From assembly GCA_021798635.1 (NCBI GenBank), contig JAJZGH010000020.1, positions 1-29,216 on the forward strand: a DNA stretch of 29,216 bases. The letters are read 5' to 3'. Below are positions 8,561-17,558 of this stretch, piece after piece. The notes under the pieces are model-generated. The model was not told the DNA's origin and made no database searches. It worked only from the letters and a program-made list of their open reading frames with translations. Positions within the stretch are counted from its first letter, which is position 1, and each line of letters begins with the position of its first letter. A program made the position numbers and the translations under genes. Source of the stretch: Planctomycetota bacterium. GTDB taxonomy: Bacteria > Planctomycetota > Phycisphaerae > WQYP01.

Positions 8561-8588
8561 TTGGCGTAAAGATGATTGGCGTTACAAT
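8561..8588 (+). promoter_or_regulatory. Putative sigma70-type promoter for the PIN-TRAM gene
   Basis: TTGGCG (8561-8566) and TACAAT (8583-8588) are separated by 16 bases, close to the housekeeping consensus. They lie 48 bases upstream of the start at 8637, in the only spacer after the esterase stop. Confidence 0.5.
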
Positions 8589-8636
8589 AGCGGATAATTC
8601 ATCTGGCACCAGGCCCTTATAATTTTCGGAGTCGTT

Positions 8637-9710
8637 ATGATTCTTGCGGTCATTCGTATTTTGTTTATTTCGCTGGTCGCGGCGGTGGCTCTGGCGTTTT
8701 TGTCTTCCACGGTGGCGGCGGGCAATGCCGCGTACATCATGATGGTTGTGGCCGTGGTGATCGCCATTGCCGTGATTATGCTGGATTTTCTGATCAAGCG
8801 GAAAAATCTTGCCGCGATGTCCGGCATGTTTTTTGGCATATTGGTTGGAATTCTGGTGGCGCTGGCCTTGGATTATCTTATCAGTGAAGTGCTGCAGATA
8901 TTTTTTGTTCCAGCCCAGTTGCGCAGTGCACAACCGCTGATTACCGGCATTAAATTGCTGTTGGGGCTTATTACCTGTTACCTGTCGGTATCGTTGATTC
9001 TTCAGACACGTGATGATTTTCGTTTTGTCATTCCGTATGTGGAATTTACCCGCGGCAAACGCGGAACTCGGCCGTTTATTCTTGACACCAGCGTCATTAT
9101 TGACGGGCGCATTGCTGATATCGCCGCCACGGGGATTTTTGAAAGCCGCATTGTCGTGCCGCGGTTCGTGGTTAATGAATTGCAGGCCGTCGCTGATTCG
9201 CAGGACAAGTTAAAGCGCGGGCGGGGGCGGCGGGGCTTGGATGTGCTGCATCGGCTGCAAGCTCTGCCAAAACTTGAGGTGCATATCTGGGATGGTACCC
9301 TGCAGGATGCCGCGCTGGTGGGGGTGGACCAGAAGCTGGTGTCACTGGCCAAGCAGGAAAACGGCCGTATTGTGACGAATGATTTTAATCTCAATAAAGT
9401 CGCGGCGGTGCATGGCGTGCAGGTGCTGAATCTGCATGACCTGGCCAACGCCATTAAACCCACGGCATTGCCCGGTGAAACCATGCGCCTGCGGATCATC
9501 AAGCCCGGCGAAGCGGCGCAACAAGGTGTGGGATATCTCGATGACGGCACCATGGTCGTTGTGGAAGGGGCCAGAGAGTTTCTGGGTCAGGAAATCCCCG
9601 TCCTGATCAACAACACCGTGCAAACCTCCGCCGGCCGCATGATCTTCGGCCGAGTAGAACCCGCCGCCACGCCCCCAAACGCCCCGTCCCCAGCCGCCGC
9701 AAAAGCCTGA
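8637..9710 (+). CDS. Membrane-anchored PIN-TRAM domain protein (YacL-like)
   Basis: The 357-residue protein has four N-terminal membrane spans (about 5-28, 32-52, 61-90 and 102-122). A PIN nuclease domain follows at about 145-275, with acidic metal ligands Asp150 (FILDTSVIIDGR), Glu181, Asp231 and Asp249 (TNDFNLNKVA). A TRAM RNA-binding domain sits at about 283-340, with a proline- and alanine-rich tail. This is the layout of Bacillus YacL-type proteins, presumed membrane-bound ribonucleases of unclear target. The ATG follows CGGAG at a good distance. All four acidic residues are present, so activity is plausible. It converges with the CcbP-like gene. Confidence 0.85.
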   Translation: MILAVIRILFISLVAAVALAFLSSTVAAGNAAYIMMVVAVVIAIAVIMLDFLIKRKNLAAMSGMFFGILVGILVALALDYLISEVLQIFFVPAQLRSAQPLITGIKLLLGLITCYLSVSLILQTRDDFRFVIPYVEFTRGKRGTRPFILDTSVIIDGRIADIAATGIFESRIVVPRFVVNELQAVADSQDKLKRGRGRRGLDVLHRLQALPKLEVHIWDGTLQDAALVGVDQKLVSLAKQENGRIVTNDFNLNKVAAVHGVQVLNLHDLANAIKPTALPGETMRLRIIKPGEAAQQGVGYLDDGTMVVVEGAREFLGQEIPVLINNTVQTSAGRMIFGRVEPAATPPNAPSPAAAKA

Positions 9711-9731
9711 GAAATCAGATGGGAGCGGCGG

Positions 9732-10103
9732 TCAGAATTCATAGCCTTGATTGACCCAGTAATGCCAATCCTCTATCGCGTCCGTGGTAGCCTCATCGGT
9801 ACTGGGTATCGGCGTCAGCTGCGCCAGCGGGACGGCCAAATAATCCTTGGTGTCCCAGCGTGTCATGACAAAAATCTCATGTTCGCAATCATCCATGTCC
9901 GCCAAAGCTGTAATCTCAACTTCGTCCCCTTTTTTAAGCGGCGATGTCGCACGACGGGCGCGGCAAGTTGTGGTGACAGGAAACTTTATCACCTGCTCAA
10001 GATAATAATACCAGCTCATTGCCACTTCTTCCGAGCCGTGGGCATCAACCACTATTTCCGTGTGAATACGATCTTCGCGCTGCGGAGATTTTGTTTTAGC
10101 CAT
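9732..10103 (-). CDS. CcbP-type small calcium-binding protein
   Basis: The 123-residue acidic protein resembles the CcbP family, first described as a Ca2+ buffer in heterocyst-forming Anabaena. It contains SWYYYLEQVIKFPVTTTCRARR, a KKGDEVEI strand, the acidic DMDDCEHEIFV segment, and LAVPLAQL before an acidic C-terminus ending in DWHYWVNQGYEF. Clustered Asp/Glu replace EF hands. The start at 10103 follows TTGAGGC; an upstream in-frame start at 10127 lacks a better site. A TATAAT element lies upstream. The gene probably has its own promoter and is not tied to the upstream GH31. The precise role is unknown. Confidence 0.72.
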   Translation of the reverse strand: MAKTKSPQREDRIHTEIVVDAHGSEEVAMSWYYYLEQVIKFPVTTTCRARRATSPLKKGDEVEITALADMDDCEHEIFVMTRWDTKDYLAVPLAQLTPIPSTDEATTDAIEDWHYWVNQGYEF

Positions 10104-10129
10104 AACGATTGCCTCAACTGCTGCCAATC

Positions 10130-10135
10130 ATTATA
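10130..10135 (-). promoter_or_regulatory. Putative -10 box of the CcbP-like gene
   Basis: On the minus strand this reads TATAAT, 26 bases upstream of the start at 10103. No good -35 is seen at 16-18 bases, so the assignment rests on the -10 alone. Confidence 0.4.
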
Positions 10136-10287
10136 TCGCTTAGTACCCTGGCCCGGGAAACTTAACGCCGTCTGTCGCCCTATGGCTTTGATTAGCAAGG
10201 TTCAGGGCCATTTCTGCAATGCCATGCGTCCGCGGCTGCGGCTGGCCGTTGATGACGCATGCTTCGGCGGCTCGGTACGCGCGGTTT

Positions 10288-13224
10288 TTACAGTGGGTGC
10301 CATGGAACTTCAATGGCGTTCAAGCTGAATTTCCCGCTGGTTCCCGTATCATGGCGGATCATCACGGTATTATTGCCTGCCGCCAATTGCAGATGCACTT
10401 GCACGCTGGCCCAAGGATGCGATTTTCGCGCCGGGGGGATTTTAAGCGTTTTGTAAAATCGTCCGTTAATATAAATATTCGCTGATTGCGTATCCAATAT
10501 CGACGGATTCTTGACATGAAATACCGCATGATATTTACCCGCCCGTCTTCGGCGCAGATAAAATGTCGCCGCCATTGCGATCGTATCAAGTCCCGCGACC
10601 CAAGATTGTCCCTGATCGTTGTTGTTTATGACCGGACGCTCTTGTGGAGTTGGGCCGGAGAGCGAGGCCTCGGCTGCCCTGAATACCTCGGAACGCTTCG
10701 TAATCACCTTTGTCCCGCTGAGGATCACCTCGGTTTGGGGTCCGCACGGAATTTTGATCAGCGTCACAGGCCCTGCCACATCGATATCCGTGACCCAGCT
10801 AACAGTTGCGTGGGCGAGTTGCGTCCATAGGTCCACCTCGTGAGCCGGTGAACCATTTACGCTTACACTCGCGGCCGCGTTTCCGTGGACTCGTAAAATG
10901 AAATGTTTGACTGAAGACTGATACGTCCCCGAACTGGGGCTTACGGTTACGATGGTATGTTGTCCATCGGTTTTCGCGGTGATTTGCTGCCGGTGAAATT
11001 CGTTTTTTTCGTAGCCGTAAGTTGTTCCATCATCGTCATAAAACAGCCCTGACGTGGCTGCTGATGTTGGGTGAATATCCAAGTAGACGATTTCGGGTTT
11101 GGCCGTGTGAATGGCCCGGACCGGCTCTAGAGCGGGGATAACCGCGCCTTGCTTGATAAATAGCGGCCAGTCCATCCAGGAATCGGTGTTCAGAGTGTAA
11201 TTAATCCACTGGCCGCCGGTGTATCGATCGCCTCGGAAGTAATCTGTCCATTCGCCGGCGGGAAGGTAAATCCGGCGAGTGGCGGATTGATCCTTTTGCT
11301 TTCCCAATTTTTCCAGCACTGGCGCACATAGAATCCAATCGCCAAACATCCATTGATCCACCATGGATACGACGTTTGGGTCATGGGGATAATCAAAGGT
11401 TAAGGGCCGCACGATGCCCACGCCGGTCTGCACGCATGCGGCATGTTCGATGGCGTAGGTATAGAAGAACCATGTGTAACGCTGGCGAATGGCTTGTTTG
11501 ACCGTTTCACAGGCCTGATCTCCAAACACCCAGGGCTGTCGACGCTCACCGTTCGTGCAGTGGGTTCGTAGCGTGGGGCACACTGCGGTGAATTGAAACC
11601 AGCGCGTGTAGACTTCGGGGGTGGGGTGTCCGTTAAATCCGCCGGTGTCTTGCGCCCATCGCATCTGCCCCATGGTGATAGTATTAATCATTGCGAGAGT
11701 TTGTTCCCGCATGACATGGAATCCTGTGGATATATCTCCTGACCATGTGGCATAAGCGTAGCGCTGGGAGCCGAGATAAAAATTGCGATTAATCGACCAT
11801 ACGCGATCATTCGGGCGAACCCCCCTTTGTCCGTCATAGAGGGACTGCTGCATGTGCAGAAACTGGAAATTGCCGGTATTTTCGCCATCCGCCTCGTCGT
11901 TCCAGAATCCCGCAATTCCCTGCTCCATGCATTGATGAACCCAGGTGGCATGCCAATACCATTGCCGGCATAGGGGTTTGTAAAAATCCAGATCCAGCGA
12001 CATCAATTCGGAAAAATAATCCGCGAAGGGCTTTTCCCCGGGCAGGAAAATACCGAGTTTTTTTGCCGATGCGCCCTGTGTGGTCATCGGCTCAAGTTTG
12101 CCTTTCACGGTACTGATGATAATCCGCGGTTTCATAATGCCGGTAATTTTGCATTCCAAATTCCGCGTCCAGTTAATCAGTGCATCCGGGTTTTCGCCGG
12201 GAAGCAAGGCCTGTGAATATTTAACCGGATTCCAGCGGAACTCACCATAATGGCTGGCACCCCAATCTTTCCAATCAAAATCCAGGGTGAAGTTATCAAT
12301 CGGAATATCCAAGGCCCGGTAGGTTTCCAGATAGTGTCGCAGTAAATGTTGATCCGTGCCCCATTGTGAGTTGGTAAATCCGTAGGCCCATTTGGGAAAT
12401 AGGGGCATTTTGCCGGAAGTCACGGCCAAGCTTTGGAATATGGCTTTTGGCGGTCCAACAAAGATGAAGACCGTTAGACTGTTGGGACGAAAATAATTAC
12501 GGCCATAGTCTTCCGGTTTAGGATTGCCATAATAAAAGTGGATTTCATCATCATTAATGTGGAAATATCCGCCGTCAGAGTCCACGAGAATGCCGTAGCC
12601 TGATGTGGTCCAGGCAAAGGGCGCTCCGCCGCCGCCCTCGGCCGAGGCTTCAACTTTGTAGGTTCCATTTGGCACCCCTTGGCCATTTTTAAGCACCGGG
12701 GTTTTGTGGGCCGTCCACTCTGCGGAATTATGAATGCCATAAAAATTCGCTTTTTTATCGTGGCCGAAAGCCACACCGGTGGTGCCCTGATTTTTGGGAT
12801 TCACCAGCATTCTTTGCGTCCCGGTTTGGCTTAACAGGACATTGCCGGCACCATCAAAAAGGGTCATTTGCAACGAATCGCGCTGGACCCGCAGCTCAAA
12901 TTCCGTTGTTTTTAAGCGAACACTGTGCGTGTCTGATTCTATCAGGGTCTGCGCGCCGCCGGGAAATGTTGCGATGGGATCCAGTACTGGTGTGTGCGGA
13001 TCACTTATCCCGTGGGCCAGCAGGTCCAGGCGCAGAATGCCGGGCGACAACGCTTTCGCGTGCAATACGTCATCGCCTCTGGATAGCTGGAAGGAATCTG
13101 CCTGGCGGTGAACATTCGCTTGTTGATTTGTCCGAGAAGCAGCCTGCAGCGATTCGCTTCCGACAAGTGCAACAGTTAATGCGGCCGTTGAGGACGCCCG
13201 AAGAAAATCACGTCTGTTGTTCAT
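10288..13224 (-). CDS. GH31 glycoside hydrolase with C-terminal carbohydrate-binding-like domain (alpha-xylosidase type)
   Basis: This 978-residue enzyme probably removes alpha-xylosyl or alpha-glucosyl units. A Tat signal (NRRDFLRASSTAAL) opens the protein. The GH31 N-terminal beta domain covers about 45-275. The (beta/alpha)8 barrel starts near 278 and includes DFDWKDWG. The nucleophile is expected at Asp443 in GFWNDEADGE and the acid/base at Asp497 in TWSGDIS. Beta domains follow, and the last about 130 residues form a CBM35/6-like module. GH31 covers alpha-glucosidases and alpha-xylosidases; the xylosidase reading is inferred from neighbours. The ATG overlaps the GH3 stop as ATGA. A shorter paralogue starts at 28773. 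Confidence 0.88.
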   Translation of the reverse strand: MNNRRDFLRASSTAALTVALVGSESLQAASRTNQQANVHRQADSFQLSRGDDVLHAKALSPGILRLDLLAHGISDPHTPVLDPIATFPGGAQTLIESDTHSVRLKTTEFELRVQRDSLQMTLFDGAGNVLLSQTGTQRMLVNPKNQGTTGVAFGHDKKANFYGIHNSAEWTAHKTPVLKNGQGVPNGTYKVEASAEGGGGAPFAWTTSGYGILVDSDGGYFHINDDEIHFYYGNPKPEDYGRNYFRPNSLTVFIFVGPPKAIFQSLAVTSGKMPLFPKWAYGFTNSQWGTDQHLLRHYLETYRALDIPIDNFTLDFDWKDWGASHYGEFRWNPVKYSQALLPGENPDALINWTRNLECKITGIMKPRIIISTVKGKLEPMTTQGASAKKLGIFLPGEKPFADYFSELMSLDLDFYKPLCRQWYWHATWVHQCMEQGIAGFWNDEADGENTGNFQFLHMQQSLYDGQRGVRPNDRVWSINRNFYLGSQRYAYATWSGDISTGFHVMREQTLAMINTITMGQMRWAQDTGGFNGHPTPEVYTRWFQFTAVCPTLRTHCTNGERRQPWVFGDQACETVKQAIRQRYTWFFYTYAIEHAACVQTGVGIVRPLTFDYPHDPNVVSMVDQWMFGDWILCAPVLEKLGKQKDQSATRRIYLPAGEWTDYFRGDRYTGGQWINYTLNTDSWMDWPLFIKQGAVIPALEPVRAIHTAKPEIVYLDIHPTSAATSGLFYDDDGTTYGYEKNEFHRQQITAKTDGQHTIVTVSPSSGTYQSSVKHFILRVHGNAAASVSVNGSPAHEVDLWTQLAHATVSWVTDIDVAGPVTLIKIPCGPQTEVILSGTKVITKRSEVFRAAEASLSGPTPQERPVINNNDQGQSWVAGLDTIAMAATFYLRRRRAGKYHAVFHVKNPSILDTQSANIYINGRFYKTLKIPPARKSHPWASVQVHLQLAAGNNTVMIRHDTGTSGKFSLNAIEVPWHPL

Positions 13225-15614
13225 GGATGAGGTAAACTCCTAATGGTGGGGTGTCGGCCATGGTATGAAAGCGATGTTGCCACAGTGGTCACAGAACGCT
13301 TTCCCATTCGTACTGGCGATGATGGTCTGGCCAACGTGAAGTCTGCCGGTTGACCTGAACTGGAATTCGAGGAAATCCAGATTTCAAAGTGACTCGGCTC
13401 AACTAGCCATCTGCCTTGGGCAGTATAGTATCCCCAGTCCTTGGCACCAAGAGCAAAGCTGACACTGTGGCTTTTCCCCGGGGCAAGTCGCACGCGGCGA
13501 AAACCCTTCAACTCTCTGACCGGTCGGCAGCCCGCGCTAAAGTACAGACCCCTGATATAAAGCTGAACGGTTGCGATGCCCGGCACGTGACCAATATTTG
13601 TCACCCGGGCGCGGGCGATAACAGGCTTGGTGCCGCCGGACCGTGTAACGTTCAGGTGGACAGATCCGATATGAAATTTTGTGTAAGATAAACCGTAGCC
13701 GAAAGGGAATTCCGCCTTCCGAGTTCCATCAATATATTTGCCCAGGGTTGGGCGTCCGGTGTTCAGGTGGTCGTAAAAGACCGGGATTTGTCCAATCGAA
13801 CGCGGAAAATCCATGGTCAGCCGGCCGCTGGGATCATACTTGCCCAAGAGCACCGCCGTAACGGCAGGGGCGGTCTGCGTGCCTAACTGCCAGCATTCAA
13901 GAACTGCCGCTGACGACCGCACCACGTGGGGAATTGTCAGCGGCCGTCCATTAAATAACAGCGTGACAACCGGTTTTCCGCTGGCCGCGACCATGTTGAA
14001 CAATTGTTGCTCTTTCTTCGGCAGGCCGATTCGTTTTCGGCTGGTGTTTTCACCGGTCATACTGGAAGTTTCACCAACCGCTAACAGCACCAGATCAGCG
14101 CTCCTGGCCGCCGCCGCCGCCTGCCGAAATCCATTTCCCGACATGCCGGTTTTGACAATGGACCATTTAACATTTCTCCCCAAGGCCTTGCGCAGACAAT
14201 GCGCCAGGGAGGTCATGTGATGCACACCGCCCAGGTCATGCCAACAGCCTAAAAATTGGCTGCGCGTATTGACAAAGGGTCCAATGAGCGCAATATCCTG
14301 CGGTGGATGAAGCAGCGGCAGGATATTATGTGAATTTTTGAGAAGCACGCACGATTGTTCCGCCGCTTGCAAGGCCAGTTTCAGGGATGCGGGTTTAAGA
14401 AAGGCATGTCTCCAGCGTGTCATGCTGAAGTACGGATGTTCAAACAGACCGCTTGCAAATTTCACAGCCAGCACCCGACGCACTGCGGAATTGACCTCTG
14501 CCAACGATACTTTGCCGTCGCGAACTTGGCTTATCAGTGTTGTATATGTATGACTGAGCATCTCCATGTCCACGCCGGCACCTAAAGCTCTTCGGGCGGC
14601 GTCCGCAGGACTGCGGGCGTAGCCCCAGTTGACCAGTTGCCCTACGCCTCCCCAGTCGCTGACGACAAATCCTCGAAAGCCCAGTTGCCTGCGAAGAACA
14701 TGATGCAGGGTGTACCGATCCGCCGTGGCCGGAATGCCTCCAATTGAATTAAATGCACTCATGATCGTCGCTGCGCCGGCGTCAATTCCGGCGCGGAACG
14801 CGGGGATATGATAATTCCACAATGTAAATCGCGTAAGTTCCGCCTGATTGTAATCTCTTCCTCCTTGAACTGAACCATATCCTATATAATGCTTCAGGCA
14901 CGCTATCACATGGTCGGGCGTCCCCAAAGCGGTGCCCTGAAATCCGCGCACTGCGGCAGCGGTAAATAATGAATCAAGGTAGGGGTCCTCTCCGAAGCCT
15001 TCCGCCACGCGGCCCCAGCGCGGGTCGTGGGAAATATTAACCATAGGAGCAAAAACCCAGTCGATTCCCGCCGCTGTAGCCTCCCGTGCGGCTACAGTCT
15101 GGCATTGCTGTACCAAACTTGGAGACCAGGAGCAGGACATCGCCAAAGGGATCGGAAAAATTGTTTTGCACCCGTGAACAACATCCTCGCCGAACAGCAG
15201 GGGGATTCCCAACCGCGTATCTGATACCGCCATGCGTTGGGCGGCGTTCTCCCGGGATAGTCTGTATTTCCAAAATGCCGCTCCGGTCAAATGAACCGGC
15301 GCTGGAACTCCCAGAAAGGATGATACATCACCTGATTTGATGGCTGGCGCGAGGGCACGCAGATGTTGTGTTCCCCAGCATACTTGCATTAATTGTCCCA
15401 CCTTCTCACGCAGGGTCATACGCGAAAGCAACTCAGAGACTCTCTGGTCAATGGGCTGAGCGGCGTTTAACCAGGGGCGTTGGCCCTGAATGGCAAATAT
15501 GTTTACATCTGCATGTGTCAATGCGGGCGAGAGCAGAATTGAACCTGCGGCCAAGGCCGCGGGCGCCAGTGACCGGCGGCAACTCTGTAAAAACCAGACT
15601 ATCTTGTTTTTCAT
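13221..15614 (-). CDS. GH3 beta-glycosidase (BglX-like beta-glucosidase/xylosidase)
   Basis: This 797-residue exported enzyme cleaves terminal beta-linked glucose or xylose. A Sec signal peptide covers about 1-35. The first domain contains KHYIGYG (Lys241-His242) and the nucleophile Asp320 in GFVVSDWGG. The second domain carries the acid/base region MTGENTSRKRIGLPKKEQ, the usual position of the BglX-type glutamate. A fibronectin-III-like domain ends the protein, as in BglX. Length is typical. It starts inside the stop of the GH5 gene (15611-15614, ATGA) and ends inside the start of GH31 (13221-13224), so all three are likely translated as a coupled unit. Confidence 0.92.
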   Translation of the reverse strand: MKNKIVWFLQSCRRSLAPAALAAGSILLSPALTHADVNIFAIQGQRPWLNAAQPIDQRVSELLSRMTLREKVGQLMQVCWGTQHLRALAPAIKSGDVSSFLGVPAPVHLTGAAFWKYRLSRENAAQRMAVSDTRLGIPLLFGEDVVHGCKTIFPIPLAMSCSWSPSLVQQCQTVAAREATAAGIDWVFAPMVNISHDPRWGRVAEGFGEDPYLDSLFTAAAVRGFQGTALGTPDHVIACLKHYIGYGSVQGGRDYNQAELTRFTLWNYHIPAFRAGIDAGAATIMSAFNSIGGIPATADRYTLHHVLRRQLGFRGFVVSDWGGVGQLVNWGYARSPADAARRALGAGVDMEMLSHTYTTLISQVRDGKVSLAEVNSAVRRVLAVKFASGLFEHPYFSMTRWRHAFLKPASLKLALQAAEQSCVLLKNSHNILPLLHPPQDIALIGPFVNTRSQFLGCWHDLGGVHHMTSLAHCLRKALGRNVKWSIVKTGMSGNGFRQAAAAARSADLVLLAVGETSSMTGENTSRKRIGLPKKEQQLFNMVAASGKPVVTLLFNGRPLTIPHVVRSSAAVLECWQLGTQTAPAVTAVLLGKYDPSGRLTMDFPRSIGQIPVFYDHLNTGRPTLGKYIDGTRKAEFPFGYGLSYTKFHIGSVHLNVTRSGGTKPVIARARVTNIGHVPGIATVQLYIRGLYFSAGCRPVRELKGFRRVRLAPGKSHSVSFALGAKDWGYYTAQGRWLVEPSHFEIWISSNSSSGQPADFTLARPSSPVRMGKRSVTTVATSLSYHGRHPTIRSLPHP

Positions 15615-17266
15615 AAAGAATGTATCCGTTTATTTCGTCGTCGTAATTGCCAGACGCCCAGCATTCCCGCACTCAACAGGGCAATCGTGGCGGGCTCCGG
15701 GGTCACGGTAACATCGGCAAATGATGCGGTGGCGATGCTGCTGGTATCGTGAGAACTTACGGCCAGCCCGGCGAGGAAGCTTGAGTCCGTGAAGTCCAGG
15801 GTGGGCACCGAGCCTATTTCGATCCAGTCCAAAGCACCCCCTTGCGCCAGCCCCGTTGAATAATATCCGGTGAACGTGCTTCCCGTTTTCACCAGACGCA
15901 CCCAGATTGTGCCGCTTACAGTGGCACTTCCGATTTCGATCGCGTCGGTGCCGGCGGCCGTACGGGCTTGCATCTGCACGCCATTGCCCGGGGTTAATTC
16001 CACCGCCACAAACTGAGCGTCCGCCGCCGCCGAATCGCGGAACATAACGCCGGCCTTCGCCCAGGCATCCGTATTTTGTTGCGACGCAACCTTCGCGGAA
16101 ATAGCACCGTTACCGGTTAAGGGGCGGGAAACGAAATTGAATTGATCGGAAACATTCCATATATCCGAGCCGCTTCCAAAGACCGTAAAGACACCTTTGG
16201 AATAACTGCCCGCGCCGGAAATCGAAGGAGCGCCTATATCCGCATCCGACCAGGTGCTGGGCAATGCCGCACGTCCTGTGCCCAGCGTATAGTTTAATAC
16301 CTGCGACGCCCAATTGTAATTTTCGGTGGAATCATTCAGTGTGCCATCACTGTTATGCAAGGTATCACTGTCCGCATCGCTCCAGTTCCAGGCAATGGCA
16401 CCAACATTTTTTGCCGTAGCCGCCTGAAGGAATGGAGAAACATTATAACCGCCTGCCGACGTGGACCACCCATATTCTCCAAATATCATCTTAACGCCGG
16501 CATTCTGGACACTTGCGATGCTGCTTTCCATTCCTGACGTACCGGTAGAGAACCATGAATTATACGCGTGAAGATCGAATACCAGATTGTGCTGCGGATC
16601 ATATTGGACCAGTGCTGATCCATCGGCGACTACAGGAGCCACACTACCGGCTTCCTGCCCGCCGGGAATCACAATGTTTCCCGTGAAGCCGGTTCCGTCG
16701 CGGATGCTGTTTACCATGGTTTCCATATCCGAAAGCCATTGGCCATCTGCCGTTGGCGTGTTCCAGGCGTAAGGCTCGTTCCATACTTCCAACCAAACGT
16801 TCGACTGCCCGGCGAATTGCTTGGCCATGGCGGTAAGCTGATCGTTATAGGCATTCCAATACGATGTTTGTGAAGGCGTTACACCAAGAATCTGCGATCC
16901 CGACCAGGTGAAGGGACAAAGAATTGTGGTATCGCCGGCGGCAGAGTTGTTGTTAACAACGCTTTGCAGTCCATGCAGATAGCTCCCATCGGCCTGAATA
17001 GTATTTGTTCCCATGGGAACCACGTCAAAATCCGGAATGTCTTCACGAATAATATTGATTCCCCAAGATGACATGGCCGCCGCGCTATCGCCGCCGTAAA
17101 CATCCCAGGCATTGGCTCCCCGATATCCTCCCGTGCTGGTCGATGCGCCCAGGGTGCTCCCGGTCGCACCACGCGCCATAATAGGCACTGCAAATAGCAC
17201 GCAGGAGGTAATCATAGCCGTTTTGAGCAGGGACGATGTCTCAATTCTAAATTTACGTGTTATCAT
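15611..17266 (-). CDS. GH5 endo-beta-glycanase with PEP-CTERM sorting signal
   Basis: This 551-residue enzyme starts with a hydrophobic export signal (about 15-33). The GH5 barrel covers about 40-325, with acid/base Glu164 in LEVWNEPY and nucleophile Glu264 in IFGEYGW. A module at about 340-520 resembles a laminin-G/DUF1349-like concanavalin fold (SDADIG and MFRDSAAADAQFVAVELTPG). The C-terminus is a PEP-CTERM signal: VTPEPATIALL, a hydrophobic stretch, then RRRNKR, recognised by exosortase. The enzyme is therefore likely delivered to the cell surface or matrix. Substrate could be beta-glucan, xyloglucan or mannan; GH5 subfamily is not resolved. It is first in the GH5-GH3-GH31 operon. Confidence 0.88.
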   Translation of the reverse strand: MITRKFRIETSSLLKTAMITSCVLFAVPIMARGATGSTLGASTSTGGYRGANAWDVYGGDSAAAMSSWGINIIREDIPDFDVVPMGTNTIQADGSYLHGLQSVVNNNSAAGDTTILCPFTWSGSQILGVTPSQTSYWNAYNDQLTAMAKQFAGQSNVWLEVWNEPYAWNTPTADGQWLSDMETMVNSIRDGTGFTGNIVIPGGQEAGSVAPVVADGSALVQYDPQHNLVFDLHAYNSWFSTGTSGMESSIASVQNAGVKMIFGEYGWSTSAGGYNVSPFLQAATAKNVGAIAWNWSDADSDTLHNSDGTLNDSTENYNWASQVLNYTLGTGRAALPSTWSDADIGAPSISGAGSYSKGVFTVFGSGSDIWNVSDQFNFVSRPLTGNGAISAKVASQQNTDAWAKAGVMFRDSAAADAQFVAVELTPGNGVQMQARTAAGTDAIEIGSATVSGTIWVRLVKTGSTFTGYYSTGLAQGGALDWIEIGSVPTLDFTDSSFLAGLAVSSHDTSSIATASFADVTVTPEPATIALLSAGMLGVWQLRRRNKRIHSL

Positions 17267-17510
17267 AAAAGAACCCTTTCTTCCCCTGGGAAATCTTCAG
17301 AACATTGAGCGTGTTTTCAAGGCCGCGCCGACTGACAAAACTTTTCTTAAGCACCCAAACAGCGCCTTTTGGCCACTACGGGAGCCGAGCAACCAGTAAC
17401 ATTTTGAACTACTGCGAACCATGAAGGCGGGAGTTTATCACTCTAGGCGAGAGGCTTGATTATCATAAATCCGTTGTGCAACAAAACATCTGTTCGCGGC
17501 TTATTCAAAA
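17267..17510 (-). promoter_or_regulatory. Promoter region of the GH5-GH3-GH31 operon
   Basis: This 244-base spacer follows a strong terminator, so the operon must be initiated inside it. On the minus strand TATGAT (17467-17462) could be a -10. A degenerate relative of the locus motif, CAAAAT-N8-TTGCTCG, lies at 17406-17386 in the direction of the GH5 gene; it is one base shorter in spacing and imperfect. GAAAGGG precedes the GH5 start. No gene is seen here. Confidence 0.35.
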
Positions 17511-17545
17511 ATGGCGGTACCGCAATAATGCTGCGGTACCGCCAT
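17511..17545 (-). terminator. Intrinsic terminator after the PEP-CTERM gene
   Basis: ATGGCGGTACCGCA (17511-17524) pairs perfectly with TGCGGTACCGCCAT (17532-17545) around a 7-base loop, a 14-bp stem. On the minus strand it is followed by TTTTTG. It lies 14 bases after the stop of the PEP-CTERM gene and separates that gene from the GH5 operon. Confidence 0.85.
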
Positions 17546-17558
17546 CAATTTATTCCCG

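Noticed and set aside
8535..8933. Minus-strand His/Asn-rich 132-residue frame
   Set aside because: Its low-complexity composition is the antisense of the membrane-span codons of the PIN-TRAM gene.
10224..10260. ATGCGTC/GACGCAT inverted repeat as terminator after GH31
   Set aside because: The arms are 23 bases apart and no T-run follows on the minus strand; support is too weak to list.
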